Below the pieces are notes generated by a model. That model worked only from the letters and a program-made list of their open reading frames with translations, ran no database searches and was not told where the DNA came from. From positions 35,365,501 through 35,429,500 of the forward strand of contig NW_026947507.1 in the NCBI RefSeq assembly GCF_034190915.1: 64,000 bases of DNA, given 5' to 3'. The DNA is from Cavia porcellus (lineage: Eukaryota; Chordata; Mammalia; Rodentia; Caviidae). Of this stretch, positions 1 through 10,700 are shown one piece after another; position 1 is the first letter of the stretch; each line of letters starts with the position of its first letter. A program made the position numbers and the translations under genes.

Positions 1-252
1 AACCCCAGCACAGCACTGGGAGGCTCTGGAGGCCCCCTCCCTCCATCCCAGAGGAAGAGGTCGGAGGAGCCACTGCTTCCTCCTCCCCCCTCCCTGCGCC
101 ACCGCCTCAGCCACCACCGCAGCTCAGCCAGGCCTAGGCTGCCTGCAGGTTGTCTTGGCAACGGGAGGCGGAGAGGAGATGCGCCGAGAGATGGAGGTGG
201 ATGTCACCGCAAAGGCTGCTGCGCTCTTGCCCCACGCCCCAGGCCCTTGAAG
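1..252 (+). promoter_or_regulatory. DMTN: Candidate upstream non-coding first exon of DMTN
   Basis: A GC-rich stretch ends at a good donor context (CTTGAAG|GTATGA at 252/253). DMTN is known to use several alternative 5' non-coding exons, and this lies upstream of and co-oriented with the coding exons, so a 5'UTR exon is plausible. A short open frame from 150 runs through the donor, but I have no reason to think it is translated. It could equally be the 3' part of an unrelated upstream promoter exon. Low confidence. Confidence 0.3.
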
Positions 253-3200
253 GTATGAAAACCCTCCCCTCTGCTCCCTCCTCCCAGCCCTCCTTTCCCC
301 GACTCCCCCCACTCTGTCCTACACTGCAGGCCAGGGCAGGTCTGTTCTCTCCCAGCCAGAGACTCCCACTCCGGGGTGCCAGACCCACCTTGTTCCAGAC
401 CCCTGTTCACAGCTGTCCTTCCCCGCATCCGCTCATCCCAACCCTGCCTCAAGGAGCCTTTCTGCCAGGGGACAGGAACCCAGGGATGTGCACATGAGGA
501 ACCCTAAAGGGCTGAGATGGCAAATCCCCTGCGCTTGGTCCCCGGAGGCATGGAGGGAAATGGCGTGGGTCAGAGCACGGCTGGTCTCTCCTCTCTCTGT
601 TTCTCAGAGCACTGGGGTGGGGTTGAAGGGACCCAGCATGAGATCGGAGGGATGGGCTGGGCCGGGCTGGCTGTGGGGATAGCCAGGCAGCTCCTCCTCC
701 GAGGCCGGGCCTTGGCCGCCTCCTGCGCAGGACAGGTGAACCCCCTCCCACCTCACCACCTGCCTTTTGCTCCGTGGTTTTGGGGACGGATTTTTCTCTC
801 TACCTCCCTGGGGCCCTCCTCCACCCCAGCCAGCAGCTGAGCCTGGATCCTTCACCCTTTTCTCAGCCACTCAGCCACCTGCCTTCCTCATTGCTCCTTC
901 CAGTCAGGAGCCACCTCCAGGTCACTGTCCTCTCTGCTTCCACTTGCCCTGACAGCCCTCCCTCCCTTCCTGTCCCCTCCTGTGCGCATCTCTTGGAGCA
1001 AAAGATCCTGGGGCGCACTCTCACCTGTCCCCCACTCGACCCACCCCCAGGGCTTTATGTTCAGATTCCGCAGCATCCCATCCCCAGATTCTAGGTTTTG
1101 CTGCTGATACCATCAGCTGATGGGCTGTGGGCAGTGGTTACCAAGGCAACGGCAGGGCTGCCTGGGTAGGCAAGTCTGCTGGTGGTGGAGGTGGACAGAA
1201 AGTCAAGCTGGCCAGTGAGGGTCAGGGCCACTGCTAGGCTGTCACCTCCTTCTTCCCAGGGTCACCCCAAGGCCAGCAACAGAGTCCCAGGATGGTCGAG
1301 GTTTTGCCCGACACAGGAGGCACAGGAGGCTGTAAATTCAGTCTGGAGCCACCTGGCAGGAAGCTCCTTGTTCCTAGAGCAGTCTTGGGGGGCAGTGGGT
1401 CCTTCATTCTTTCTCTGCTGCACCACATTGCTGTTCCCAGGAGATTAAGGTTACTTAAGGGCCAGCCTGAGTCTCGGGGATGAGGACTTGGTGTCTTGCG
1501 TCCTCCCACCTGTCCCTTCCTCAGGAGGCTAATGACCCATTGGGGTACCTCCACCTGCACCCCCCACACTGAGAGGCGGAACTCCAGGGGCCTCTGCTGC
1601 TGCCTCCAGAGGATGGGGCGCCATGAATGTGGTGGGAGGTGCAGGTGGCTGGAGAGTAATGCGCTGGCCCCCGTGGTTATCAGTAACCGCCACCCCACCC
1701 CCCAGCGACTTGAACCTTGGCGGTAGATGAGAGGGCTTCAGGGGCCGTGTGTGAGCGCGAGCGCGCGTGTGCGCGCGTGAGTATTGCAACGCTTGGGTGT
1801 GGGAAAGGGTTTTGAAAGGACGGCTTGGCGGATTTTGCTTCGTCATGATGCCGCTTAATGCTCCTCTTGTTTGAGATGGATTGAGCGCGGCCGGCAGCCG
1901 CCGAGGTGGAAGGCAGCACATCCAAACACACACGCCCCGTTGCTGCACTATCAGCAGGAGGCGGGAGGGCACGGGAGGGTGTGGGGGCACCGGCGCGGGC
2001 ACCTACCAGACTCGCCGGGACCCAGGCGGGACCCGAGCGTGTGGCTCGTGGAGCAGCAGGGTGGGGGCGTGGGGGGCCCAGAGGGAAGATCAGCCGGCTC
2101 TGCGGAGACCAGCTCCCCTCCTTCGCCAGCTCCCACCCCACCCCACCCACCCCAAACCGGCTTTCTTCCTGTTATTTGTGCTTTGGGAAAGCACGGCTGG
2201 TTTCCTGGAAGCGACGCCTCTTACCTAGGCTCCTGTGAAACCGCGGCAGCCAGGGAGCGCCTGGGCCTCACAGGCTGGGAAGAGGTAGGTGGCAGGGTCC
2301 CCACCTCTTCTGTCCTTCCCACCAGGGCACTTTGGGCTGCAACCCCTGCCTGGAAGCGAGGCGGGGATGATGGCAGGGTGCCCCAGGGAAGGGTCAGCTC
2401 CCAGAGAATGGGCCTGGGACAATGGGTCTCTGGTTTGGAGAAAGAGGGGCTGGGGTGTTCCGGCATGTGAGGTCATGTCACTGCTCCAGCACCCCCTTCC
2501 CTGGCCACTACCCTGCCAAAGATAGCCTCATGGGACAGAACCCCAAGTGACAGATCCTGGGCCTCCCCCAGAACCAGGCCAGATGCCCTGAGGCTGGGAG
2601 CAGTTCCCTGGCCTGGGACCTGCTCCCAGCTCCTCCTCACTGTTGCGAACTAGACTGGGGCAGGGATGAGGGGGAGAATGAGGCTGGTGGCAGGGCGTGG
2701 TTGCAGGCCCAGCCAGGCTCTGGTGCTGGCCGTGGGTGTCCTTGCAGGGCTGGGCACTGGGCAGACACACAGGCCCTCCAGGCCCTGGGTTTCCCTTCCA
2801 GCTCTGCCCTCCTGGGGCCTGGCTGGGTGGGTGCCTTTCCAGGACAGGCACACCTGCGTCCCCTTCTCCTGGCACTGGTTGCCAGGTTATGAGAGTCAGG
2901 GGACCATGAGGAAGGCAGAGAGTGGTGGGAATGGAGGACCAATGGGGAAGCCCCCAGAGAATGGGGCAGGGGTAGGGGCTCCTTGAGTGTCGCCCATATG
3001 CGTGCACAGCTCAGGGGCAGTGTCACACGTGGCTCTGGAGGCTGTGATGGTAGAAAACAGGTGCCAAGGGGAGGATCGGTGGGTGGGTGCAAATGGGTAT
3101 CCTCAGTACCATGTGTCACCATGCGGGGCCCCTTGCCAGGAGAGTGGGGGTGTGCACTGGCAGGCAAGGTATCCGAGTGTGCGCTGTGTGTGGCTTCTGC

Positions 3201-4390
3201 CTGCACCCGTCATCACGTGCTTTCTGCCACCTGTGTGCACTGAGCCCTGGCCCTGCAGCCAGTCAGCACCTAGGTTCAGCTGTCCACACCAGAGTGGGCG
3301 TCTGCAGAGCCCTTCTCGGAGCCCTTGTATGAAGGCACAAAGCCAGGGCAGCTCTGCCTCGCCAGTCTGGACACAGGGACCAAACACACTGAGACCAAGC
3401 AAGCTTGAGGGGCTACAGACTGCTCCAGAGGGAGGGTACAGAGTGGCTCTGCAAACTCAGGCAGAGAAAACCTTTTTCTAAAAAGAGGAGCAGAGACCTC
3501 TGGGTCAGAAGGAGAAAGAAAGTGCCACTTAGGCGGAGTCCCCTGTCATTAGGAGTAATCAGCCGGCTGCCACCTGCCCTGCCTGGTCCTGTTTGGAATG
3601 AGAGGGTTTAGAGTTGGCGTTATGTTAATCCCAGCAGGCAGAATAGGAGTAAAAGATTTCCCTGCAAAAGAGGAAGAAAATGAGAGGAATAACTGGGCTT
3701 TGCCAGCCAGCCTGAAAGAAGCCCAGTGTGCATGCCTGGCTTAGGTGGGGACACTGAGGACTTAGGTAGGCACCGCCGTGCGCCTGGCACGCTGGGCAGT
3801 CCCTTGCCCTGGCCTGCTCCACCCTCCCTCCCACTCCCCTCCCTGGGATGCTGTTTTGGGAACTGGTGACCTCCCTGGATCCTGCCTTTATTTCTGGCAT
3901 TGACTTTGTTGCCACAGCAACTGCGGAGGTGGGGCTAAGAAGGGGGGAGAAGGAGAGGGAAAGAAAAAAGGGAGCCAGAAAACACGAAGAAAGAAAAGAA
4001 AAAAAGGGAAGGGAAGCAGGAAGATGAGAAAGCAACATAAGGCAGTCCTGTTGAGCACAGTGAGGGACGCCAGTGTGACCTAGGCAGCTGGCTGCACTCA
4101 CTTCGGAGCTTCATGGCCTTCCAGCCAGGGCCCTCACTCCCAGGTCCTGATCTGCAAGGCAGGTTGGTGAGCAGGACCCAAGTCTTGAGCTCAGGCTGAA
4201 ATAGGATTTGGGGGGGCCTCGCTGAAAGGCGTTCCTCTCCTAGGCCTGAGCTGTTGCCTGGGCAGGACTGCCAGCTTGGGTAGCTTTGGCAAGCACCTCT
4301 CTGCATCACTTGTCCTGGACCCTAAGTGAGAAAACTGCTGGTCTGTGTGAAGTCCAGCCAGGACGGGGGACGTGTGGAAAGTCCCTAGCA
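253..4390. other. Gene-poor GC-rich flank or 5' intron region of DMTN
   Basis: No exon of a recognisable protein is visible. Open frames here overlap on both strands and look like GC-driven chance frames. A CpG/GT-rich patch around 1750-2060 (alternating GCGCG and GTGTG) could hold another alternative DMTN first exon, but nothing fixes its borders. A purine-rich patch (AAGAAAGAAAAGAAAAAAAGGGAAGGG-like) sits near 3955-4020. Confidence 0.4.
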
Positions 4391-4545
4391 CAACCAAGTG
4401 TGATGGCACATTCTCGGAATCCCAGCACTAGGGAAGCTGAGGCAGGAGGATTGCTGCAAGTTTAAGGCCAGACTGGGCTCCATAGTGAGTTCAAGGCCAA
4501 CCTGAGCTACACAGCAAGACTCTAGCTCAAAAACTAAGAGAAAGT
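4391..4545 (+). repeat. B1-like SINE
   Basis: It has the typical 7SL-derived order: GTGATGGCACA, AATCCCAGCACT, GAAGCTGAGGCAGGAGGATTGC, AAGGCCAGACTGGGC, then a second GTGAGTTCAAGGCCAACCTGAGCTAC unit and an A-rich end. The doubled GAGTTCAAGGCC segment is the internal tandem duplication typical of rodent B1. Confidence 0.8.
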
Positions 4546-5183
4546 CCCTAACCTGAGCATTGGCATCAAACAACTAGTGAGTGGCTGGCTTAGGCTGGAA
4601 TCAAAGGCTGGACCAGAGAAGTGGAGGGTGCAGTTCCGCCTGGTGTCCTTCATTGCTGGAAGTCTGCAGAGCTAGGGTCTGGACTTGCCCCTGTAACACC
4701 AGCCATGGGGAGGTCCCTGTGGGTTGGTTCTTATCACCCACACCCCTGGAGCTCTGTTGCTATGGAGATGAGAAGGTGGGTGGTGTGAGGTGGGGCTGGG
4801 CTGCTGGCTCAGATAAGGCGTGAAGGGACACAGCTGGGGGAGGGTGGGGTTGCCGTGGGGGAGGAAAAGCCCGCTGGCCACCGACCAGGGCCAGGCAGGC
4901 TGAGAAGCCCCTTCCGCCACCTGGACTGGCCTTCCTCCATTCCTCCCTCTTTTCCTGCTGCAGCCTGCCCTTTGGGTCTCTGGCCCCCAGGTCAGAGTCA
5001 GCGGAAGGAGGCAAGAGTCATGAGTGGGGGTCTGGGGGTGGAGCCTACTAGAGGAGGTGGAGTGGGAAATGACTGAGAGAGGGAGCTACATGCTAGGAGA
5101 GGCCAAGACAACTTTCTGTTTTTTTCATTCCCTGCCGGCTTTCTGACAGCTAGAACTTTCACCAGTAAACGCTCTTATTTCTT

Positions 5184-5282
5184 TCCTTCTTTTTTTTTTT
5201 GTTTTTGGATACCAGGGATCTAACTCAAGACCTTGTACTTGCCAGGCAGGCACTTATGCCGCTGAGTTAAATCCCTGGCCGC
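5184..5282 (-). repeat. ID-like tRNA-derived SINE, diverged
   Basis: Poly-T, then TACCAGGGATCTAACTCAAGACCTTG...ATGCCGCTGAGTTAAATCCC, the reverse complement of the ID-like consensus. Several substitutions make it older than the copies at 5594 or 14115. Confidence 0.8.
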
Positions 5283-5329
5283 AATCTTATTTCTTAAACC
5301 TCATCCCAAATTAAAATGCAGACATAGTA

Positions 5330-5515
5330 CCTACTTGGGATGGTGGCAGACACCTGTAATCCCAGCAGTTCAGCTACTCAGGAGACTGAGGCTGGAGGAT
5401 CCCAATTGTGAAATCAGCTGAGAAAAGATCCTGCCTCAAAACAAAAAAAGGCTGGGGATACAGCTCAGCATTCCCTGGGTGCAGTCCCCTGTACCAGGGA
5501 GCGGGGCTTGGTTTT
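5330..5515 (+). repeat. B1-like SINE followed by an ID-like fragment
   Basis: A B1-like body (GATGGTGGCAGACACCTGTAATCC..., CTCAGGAGACTGAGGC) runs to A-rich sequence near 5440. It is followed by GGCTGGGGATACAGCTCAGC, a 5' ID-like head whose middle is lost. This may be a composite B1-ID unit or two insertions. Confidence 0.6.
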
Positions 5516-5593
5516 TACTTACACCACCGTTTTGTGTGGGGTGATCCCCTGGTTAATGGGCTTCAATTCCACACAGTATCAGGTCAAACATTT

Positions 5594-5683
5594 TTTTTTT
5601 TTTTTAATCGGTACCAGGGATCGAACTCACCACTGCCTGCTTGCAAGGCAGGTGCTTATGCCGCTGAGCTAAACCCCCAGCCC
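5594..5683 (-). repeat. Young ID-like SINE with exact target duplication
   Basis: A reverse-oriented ID element (poly-T, AATCGGTACCAGGGATCGAA...GCCGCTGAGCTAAACCC). It is flanked by the exact 14-bp direct repeat CAGGTCAAACATTT at 5580-5593 and 5684-5697, the mark of LINE-mediated target-primed insertion. Confidence 0.9.
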
Positions 5684-6185
5684 CAGGTCAAACATTTGAT
5701 TACTTAAGTCGCAATGTCCTCTGAACCTGAGATGATAGTCATTTCACAGGATCAGGGTGTCAGGAAGAGAGGGAAGAAGGAATTTGGGGTACAGTGCACA
5801 CGGCCAGTGGGTACAGCGATGGCCCATAAATATTAACTGTTAGGACTACCTTGACCATTGCCATTTGGAATGGTGACCCCATGTGGCTGTGCCCGTGCCC
5901 TGGTGCTGGTGGTCCTGAGCATGGGTCTCTGTGCCTTGGACACACCCCTCCTGTCCTGAGCAGTCCGCTGTCACTCTCTGTGTTCCACAGCACCTGCTCC
6001 CCAGAATGACACCTCCCTGCTCCTGGTCATGGGCCACTCAGCACAGGTGTGAGACCTCCTTTGTTCCCTTCCCTAGAAGCAGAAGGCTCTGCTTGGTTCT
6101 CAAACATCCCATACTAACACTGCCGCTGCCCAGTCTCTCCCCCTCTGCTCCTTCCCGGAACCACCTCTTTCCTCCAAGGCCATGC

Positions 6186-6300
6186 CTGTCCCTTGGTGGT
6201 ACATGACTGTAATCTCAGCACTCAGGAGGCAGAGGCATGAGGATCCCTGTGAGTTTCAGGCTAGCCTGGGCTACACAGTGAGATAAATAAACAAAACTCA
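6186..6300 (+). repeat. B1-like SINE
   Basis: Contains TGGTACATGACTGTAATCTCAGCACTCAGGAGGCAGAGGC and AGGCTAGCCTGGGCTACACAGTGAG, followed by an A-rich tail. Confidence 0.75.
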
Positions 6301-6540
6301 CAGTCAGTCCTGCCTCGTCTGAGGTCCCCCTCCGGGTTCCCTTGGTCCTTCTGTCACACCTCTTGGAGGGACACGGCCCCTTTGCAGATGGATGGCAGCC
6401 TTGCCAGGCTGTGGGCCCCAAGAAGGAGGCTATTGGAGGCTTGACATCCAGCCTGTGGAGGACATGATATTCTTTTTTCCTGCAATGCTGGGAGCTGAAC
6501 CCAGGGCCTTTGCACCAAGTTACATCCTCAGTCTGTTTTT

Positions 6541-6565
6541 TGTTGTTGTTGTTGTTGTTGTTGTG
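6541..6565 (+). repeat. (GTT)n microsatellite
   Basis: About eight perfect GTT units, probably grown from a SINE poly-T/A tail. Confidence 0.9.
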
Positions 6566-6611
6566 TTTTTTTTTAAACTGTCTGTCTGTCTACATTTTAA
6601 GACTGGTTCTC

Positions 6612-6723
6612 TTTTTTTTTTTTTTTTTTTGTCTTTTTCATTTTTATCGGTACCAGGGATCGAACTCACGACCACACACTTGTAAGGAAGGCGCTTATGC
6701 CACTGAGCTAAATCCCCAGCCCC
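6612..6723 (-). repeat. ID-like SINE with near-exact target duplication
   Basis: A long poly-T, then GTCTTTTTCATTTTTATCGGTACCAGGGATCGAACTC to CTGAGCTAAATCCCCAGCCCC. The flanks TTAAGACTGGTTCTC and TTAAGGCTGGTTCTC differ at one base, so this is a recent insertion. Confidence 0.88.
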
Positions 6724-6805
6724 TTAAGGCTGGTTCTCACTAAGCTGTATGGGCTGGGATCAAACCTGTGATCCCCCAGAGTCCTGGGATTACAGACTTG
6801 ATTTT

Positions 6806-7090
6806 TGTTTGTTTTTTGCAGTACCAGGAATCGAACTCATGACCTCATGCTTGCCAGCCAGCTGCTTATGCCACTGAGCTAAATCCCCAGCTCGATTTTT
6901 TTTTTTCTTTTGAGAGCAGGGTTTTGCTATGTAGTTTAGGCTGACCTTGAACTCATGGCAGTCATCTTGCCTCAGCATCCCTCCACCCCAAATGCTGGGA
7001 TTACAGGTGTATTGCCACCACACCCACTCTGGCCTCAAACTTTTAGTCCTCCTGCCTCAGCCTCCCGAGCAGCCCAGCTTACAGATGTTC
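6806..7090 (-). repeat. ID-like SINE plus adjacent B1-like SINE
   Basis: 6806-6897 is a reverse ID-like element ending CTGAGCTAAATCCCCAGC. 6898-7090 is a reverse B1-like element (TTTTGAGAGCAGGGTTTTGCTATG..., CTGGGATTACAGGTGT). Confidence 0.8.
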
Positions 7091-7784
7091 ACCATGCCTG
7101 TCTTGGGTAGCACTTCCCTCTGTGCCTCTCCTCACCTTGTCCACAGCACTGGCCCCTGGCTGCTGCAGCCCCCTCCCCTGATATCTTCTCTCAGCCTTTT
7201 TGCACTTACTGTGTGTCAGCCCTTTGCCGAAGACAAAGGACATGAGATACACTGGTTGTCTTAGAGCAGGTCCCCTGGTTTCCCAGATTTTTGGTTTTTT
7301 GGGAGACAGAGTCATTGTGTAGTTCAGCCTGGCCTTGAGATCCTCCTGCCTCAGCCTTATCAGCTTCTGACTGAGAAGCTGCCAGTCTTCACAGTTTCCT
7401 AGGTTGCTCCCCAGAAGCCAGGTGTTCACATCACTTCTACCCTGTGGGCACATGTCTGCCTCCTCACCTGGCACCTTTCCATGCCTTCATCCCAGACATA
7501 CCCACCTGCCACTCCCAAAGTCTCAGCCTGTCAGAGCTGGACTCATCCCTTCCAAAGCTCTGCTCGGGCTCAGGCTTTGCACTGGCTGTCACAGGACTTC
7601 TCCCTTCTGCCTCTTCCCACCTCCCACCCCACCATTCCCAGTGCTATGCCTGAATCCTGTCACAGCTTCTAGGCTGGCCTTCTTGGAGACACTTTTGCCT
7701 GTTCATTTTGGCTCCCAGGCTGTAGTCAGATTCATTTCCCCCAATGACCTGTGTTACTTCTCTGCTTAAAAAAATTTTTTAAAT

Positions 7785-8445
7785 GGTGGCACACACTTAC
7801 AATTCTAGCACTCAGGAGGCTGAGGCAGGAGGATCGCTGAAAGTTTGAGGCCAGCCTGGGTTAGGAAGCCAGGCGCAGTGGTGCATCTCTTTGATACCAG
7901 TATTCTGGGAGGCTGAAACAGGAAGATCACAACCTCAAGGCCAGCATAAACAAGTAGGCCATTTAGCAAGACCCTGTCTCAAAATAAAAAAATAGCCAGC
8001 TATGGTGCCATATGCCTATAATCACAGCACTTGGGAGGCTGAGGCAGAAGAATTGCTGCAATTTCAAGGCCAGCCTGGGTTATATAGTGAATTCAGGATC
8101 ACTTTCACTACATAGTGAAGCCCTGTCTCAAAAAAACCAATAATTAATTAAGGGCCAGGGATTTAGCTCAGCAGCATCAGTGCCTACTTGGCAGATGCTA
8201 GGTTGTGAGTTCAATCCCCAGTACAAAAACAAAAACCAATAATTAATTAAAAAGGGCTTATGACATAGCTCAATGCAAAAGTGCTATAAACCTTCCTCCC
8301 ACCACCAATTTTAAGGGCTGGACATGTGTATGCCTGTAGTCCCGATACTCAGGAGGCTGAGACAGGAGGATCACCTCGGCCCCAGAGTTCAAGACTAACT
8401 TGGGCCACATAGCAAGATTCTACCTGAAAAAAAAAAAATAAGTGT
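7785..8445 (+). repeat. SINE cluster: B1-like copies and one ID-like copy
   Basis: At least three or four B1-like units lie head to tail (near 7785-7860, 7863-7990, 7993-8145 and 8310-8440). Each shows AGGAGGCTGAGGCAGGAGGATC-type motifs and A-rich ends. An ID-like copy (GGCCAGGGATTTAGCTCAGC..., GTGAGTTCAATCCCCAGTAC) sits at about 8153-8235. Borders are approximate. Confidence 0.78.
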
Positions 8446-8546
8446 AAAGTTTTTAAGCCTCCTGTAATGCCCACAGAATACAATCCAATCCTAGTGTTGG
8501 ACACAAGCCCTCCAGTCCATCTCAAACGCTGCAGTCATGTTTACCT

Positions 8547-9025
8547 TTTTTTTTTTTTGTACTGGGAATCGAACCAAGGACCTTGTGCTTCCCAGCAGGT
8601 GCTTGTGCTGCTGAGCTGCATCCCAGGCCCAGTCAGTCACACTTGGCGTTTCCCCCAGACAGGCCCGGAGTGCCTCCTGTCCCCACCTGTATGCAGGCTG
8701 CTTTCTTTCAGCAGCAGGAACAGACTTTCTCTGTGAGCACCAGGTAGCTCTCGTGTGTGTCCATGGCCAGAGTCTCCTACAGCCTTGGTTCTGGACTCTC
8801 CCAGACACTTGGGAAAACTGGCGGGTTCCAGTCTCCCCACGGGAATGCAGAGCAGCCTGTACCATGCATTCAGCTTGCAGCTCCTTGACACAGATGGACA
8901 TGTTCGTTTGTGTTTGTTTTTGGACACTCGATTGAAAGTGAAGTGCAGACTGGCCTTGAGCTCTCCACAATCCTCCTGCCGCAGCCTCCCAAATGCTGCG
9001 ATTATAGGCATGTTCTACCCCACTC
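8547..9025 (-). repeat. Old ID-like SINE and B1-like fragment
   Basis: 8547-8635 is a diverged reverse ID-like copy (GTACTGGGAATCGAACCAAGG...GCTGAGCTGCATCCC). 8925-9025 holds a reverse B1-like 3' half (CCTTGAGCTCTCCACAATCCTCCTGC, GCTGCGATTATAGGCATG). The 290 bp between them show nothing recognisable. Confidence 0.65.
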
Positions 9026-9037
9026 CCTGCTAGTTTT

Positions 9038-9165
9038 TAACCTCCCTGGATCTCAGTTTCCTCATCTGTGAAATGCATCTGCCTTCAAGGGTTGCTATAA
9101 GAATGAAAGAATACTTCTTAGTGTTTATCGAAGTACCTAGCATAGGACAAGACCCAAACGGTGCC
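9038..9165 (+). repeat. MIR-like ancient SINE fragment
   Basis: TTTAACCTCCCTGGATCTCAG, then TTTCCTCATCTGTGAAATG and a loose GTACCTAGCATAGGAC end follow the MIR core and 3' order. Divergence is high, as expected for a pre-placental repeat. Confidence 0.65.
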
Positions 9166-9574
9166 AGCTCTGGATACTCTCGTTGACGTCCAGAACTCTG
9201 CTGTGGATGCATTAGGGAAGAAACGCACTCCACTCGAGGCAGCACAAACTCAGTGCTTAGCTTAAGGCCTGGGTTTAAGGTGGAGAAGGAGCAGCGGGGG
9301 GAGGGGCTTTCGATGGACTGGAAGGGTGCATGGCCAAGAGGCAGAGATGTGCAGGTGGGGGCCAAAGCAGAAGTGGGGAGAGGGCTGCTTGTCCTGCAAG
9401 CAGGCAGTTTGGTGACAGAATGGAGCACCCATGTGGGCCTCAGTTTTTTGTGGCTGTCAGGAATGGCCCAGAAAAACCTGGAGCTCCTCACGCTCTGAGG
9501 CAGCTAAGGGCAAACCCTCCACCTCGAACCTATCAGGGGCACGCATGCACTTCACACTTTCTGTCGCATCTTAT

Positions 9575-9695
9575 CCTCAGAGCAGCCCAGTGACACAGGG
9601 ACTATGCCTGCCACCCATTTTAGAAAGGAGGCCTACAGAGGTGAAGTAACTGGCCCGAGGTCACACAGCCCTGGCTTCCGGGCAGCCCATGCTGG
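9575..9695 (-). repeat. MIR-like fragment, reverse orientation
   Basis: CCATTTTAGAAAGGAGGCC, then GAGGTGAAGTAACTGGCCCG and AGGTCACACAGCCCTGGC match the reverse complement of the MIR core. Confidence 0.65.
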
Positions 9696-10179
9696 CGCGG
9701 TGTTCACCGCCTGTGCCGACTTCTCCACTCTGTCATTCTGGGTCTGTGGCTTGGCAGCCCACCGTCATCAGGACCCAGGACCCAGCCAGGCTCTCAGGGA
9801 ATGCATAAGGGGCCCAGTGCTGGGTGTCCCGGGAAGGAGAAAGCAGGGCTGGGGGCCCAATACGCTTCTGCAGGAGGAACCCAGGTACGCAGGTACAGCG
9901 CACGTGGGCGGCTAGGGCGCTTCCCGGCATCCACATGCTGGGCCCAGAGCCCTGGCAAGCAGGAACCAGACCTAGGCCCCCGGGTGCGTCACCTTCACAG
10001 AGTCACCAAGAGCCCGCAAAGGACGAGGGGTGTGGCCAGCTCCACCCTGTGCTCCGCGCCCGCACTCAGCAGGCTTGTCCCCAAGTGCCCCCGCGAGGGA
10101 AGATGGATGACTTCCTGCGGGAATGAGGCTGAGTGGAGGAGCCTGGAGGTGTGACCCCCGCAGGTGTGACCCCCGTGCA

Positions 10180-10700
10180 GAGGCCGCTTGCACCGGGCCG
10201 CCGGGTGACCCCTGCCGTCATTTCCTCCGGAGCCGGAGAACAATGGCTCAGAACGAGGGGCCGCCGGCCGCGCCGCGCGCGGGGACCCGGCCTTACCGCA
10301 ACCCGGGCCCGCGCCCGCCCCTCCTTGCAGCCGCCCAGCGCCAGCTGAGTCGCCGAGGGATGAGGACGCGCCCGGGCCGTGCCACGCCCTCGCCGCGGGA
10401 GCCAACCCGCGCCTGACCCTCGCCCGCCGCGCGCCCCGCGCCCCCCCTCCCCCGCCCACCGCATGGAACGACTGCAGAAGGTGCGGGGCGCGCTCCCTGC
10501 GGGCGGGCGGGGGGTGGGGGCGGCCCGGGAGCCGAGGGCGCCGCCTAGTGGCCGCCCGCCGCGCAGCACGCCGGGCCCCGAGGCCTAGGGCAGACCCGCG
10601 CCCCCGCCCTCGCACCCACGCACACGCCCACTCGGCCGCCTTCTGCTCTCCCCAGCACCCTCTTACCTCCCCCGGGAGCGTCAGCTCCTCCCGAGACTCC
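10180..10700 (+). promoter_or_regulatory. DMTN: CpG island and likely promoter of DMTN
   Basis: The densest CpG stretch of the first 28 kb surrounds the initiator ATG at 10463. It includes GCCGCCGGCCGCGCCGCGCG-type runs and a G-rich run near 10500-10520. A small tandem repeat (two units of AGGTGTGACCCCCG) lies at about 10145-10175. No TATA box is evident, as is common for CpG-island promoters. The exact start site cannot be read from sequence. Confidence 0.6.

Noticed and set aside
1750..1780. GCGCG/GTGTG alternating run as a Z-DNA-type regulatory element
   Set aside because: Short and imperfect; no supporting context beyond general CpG richness.
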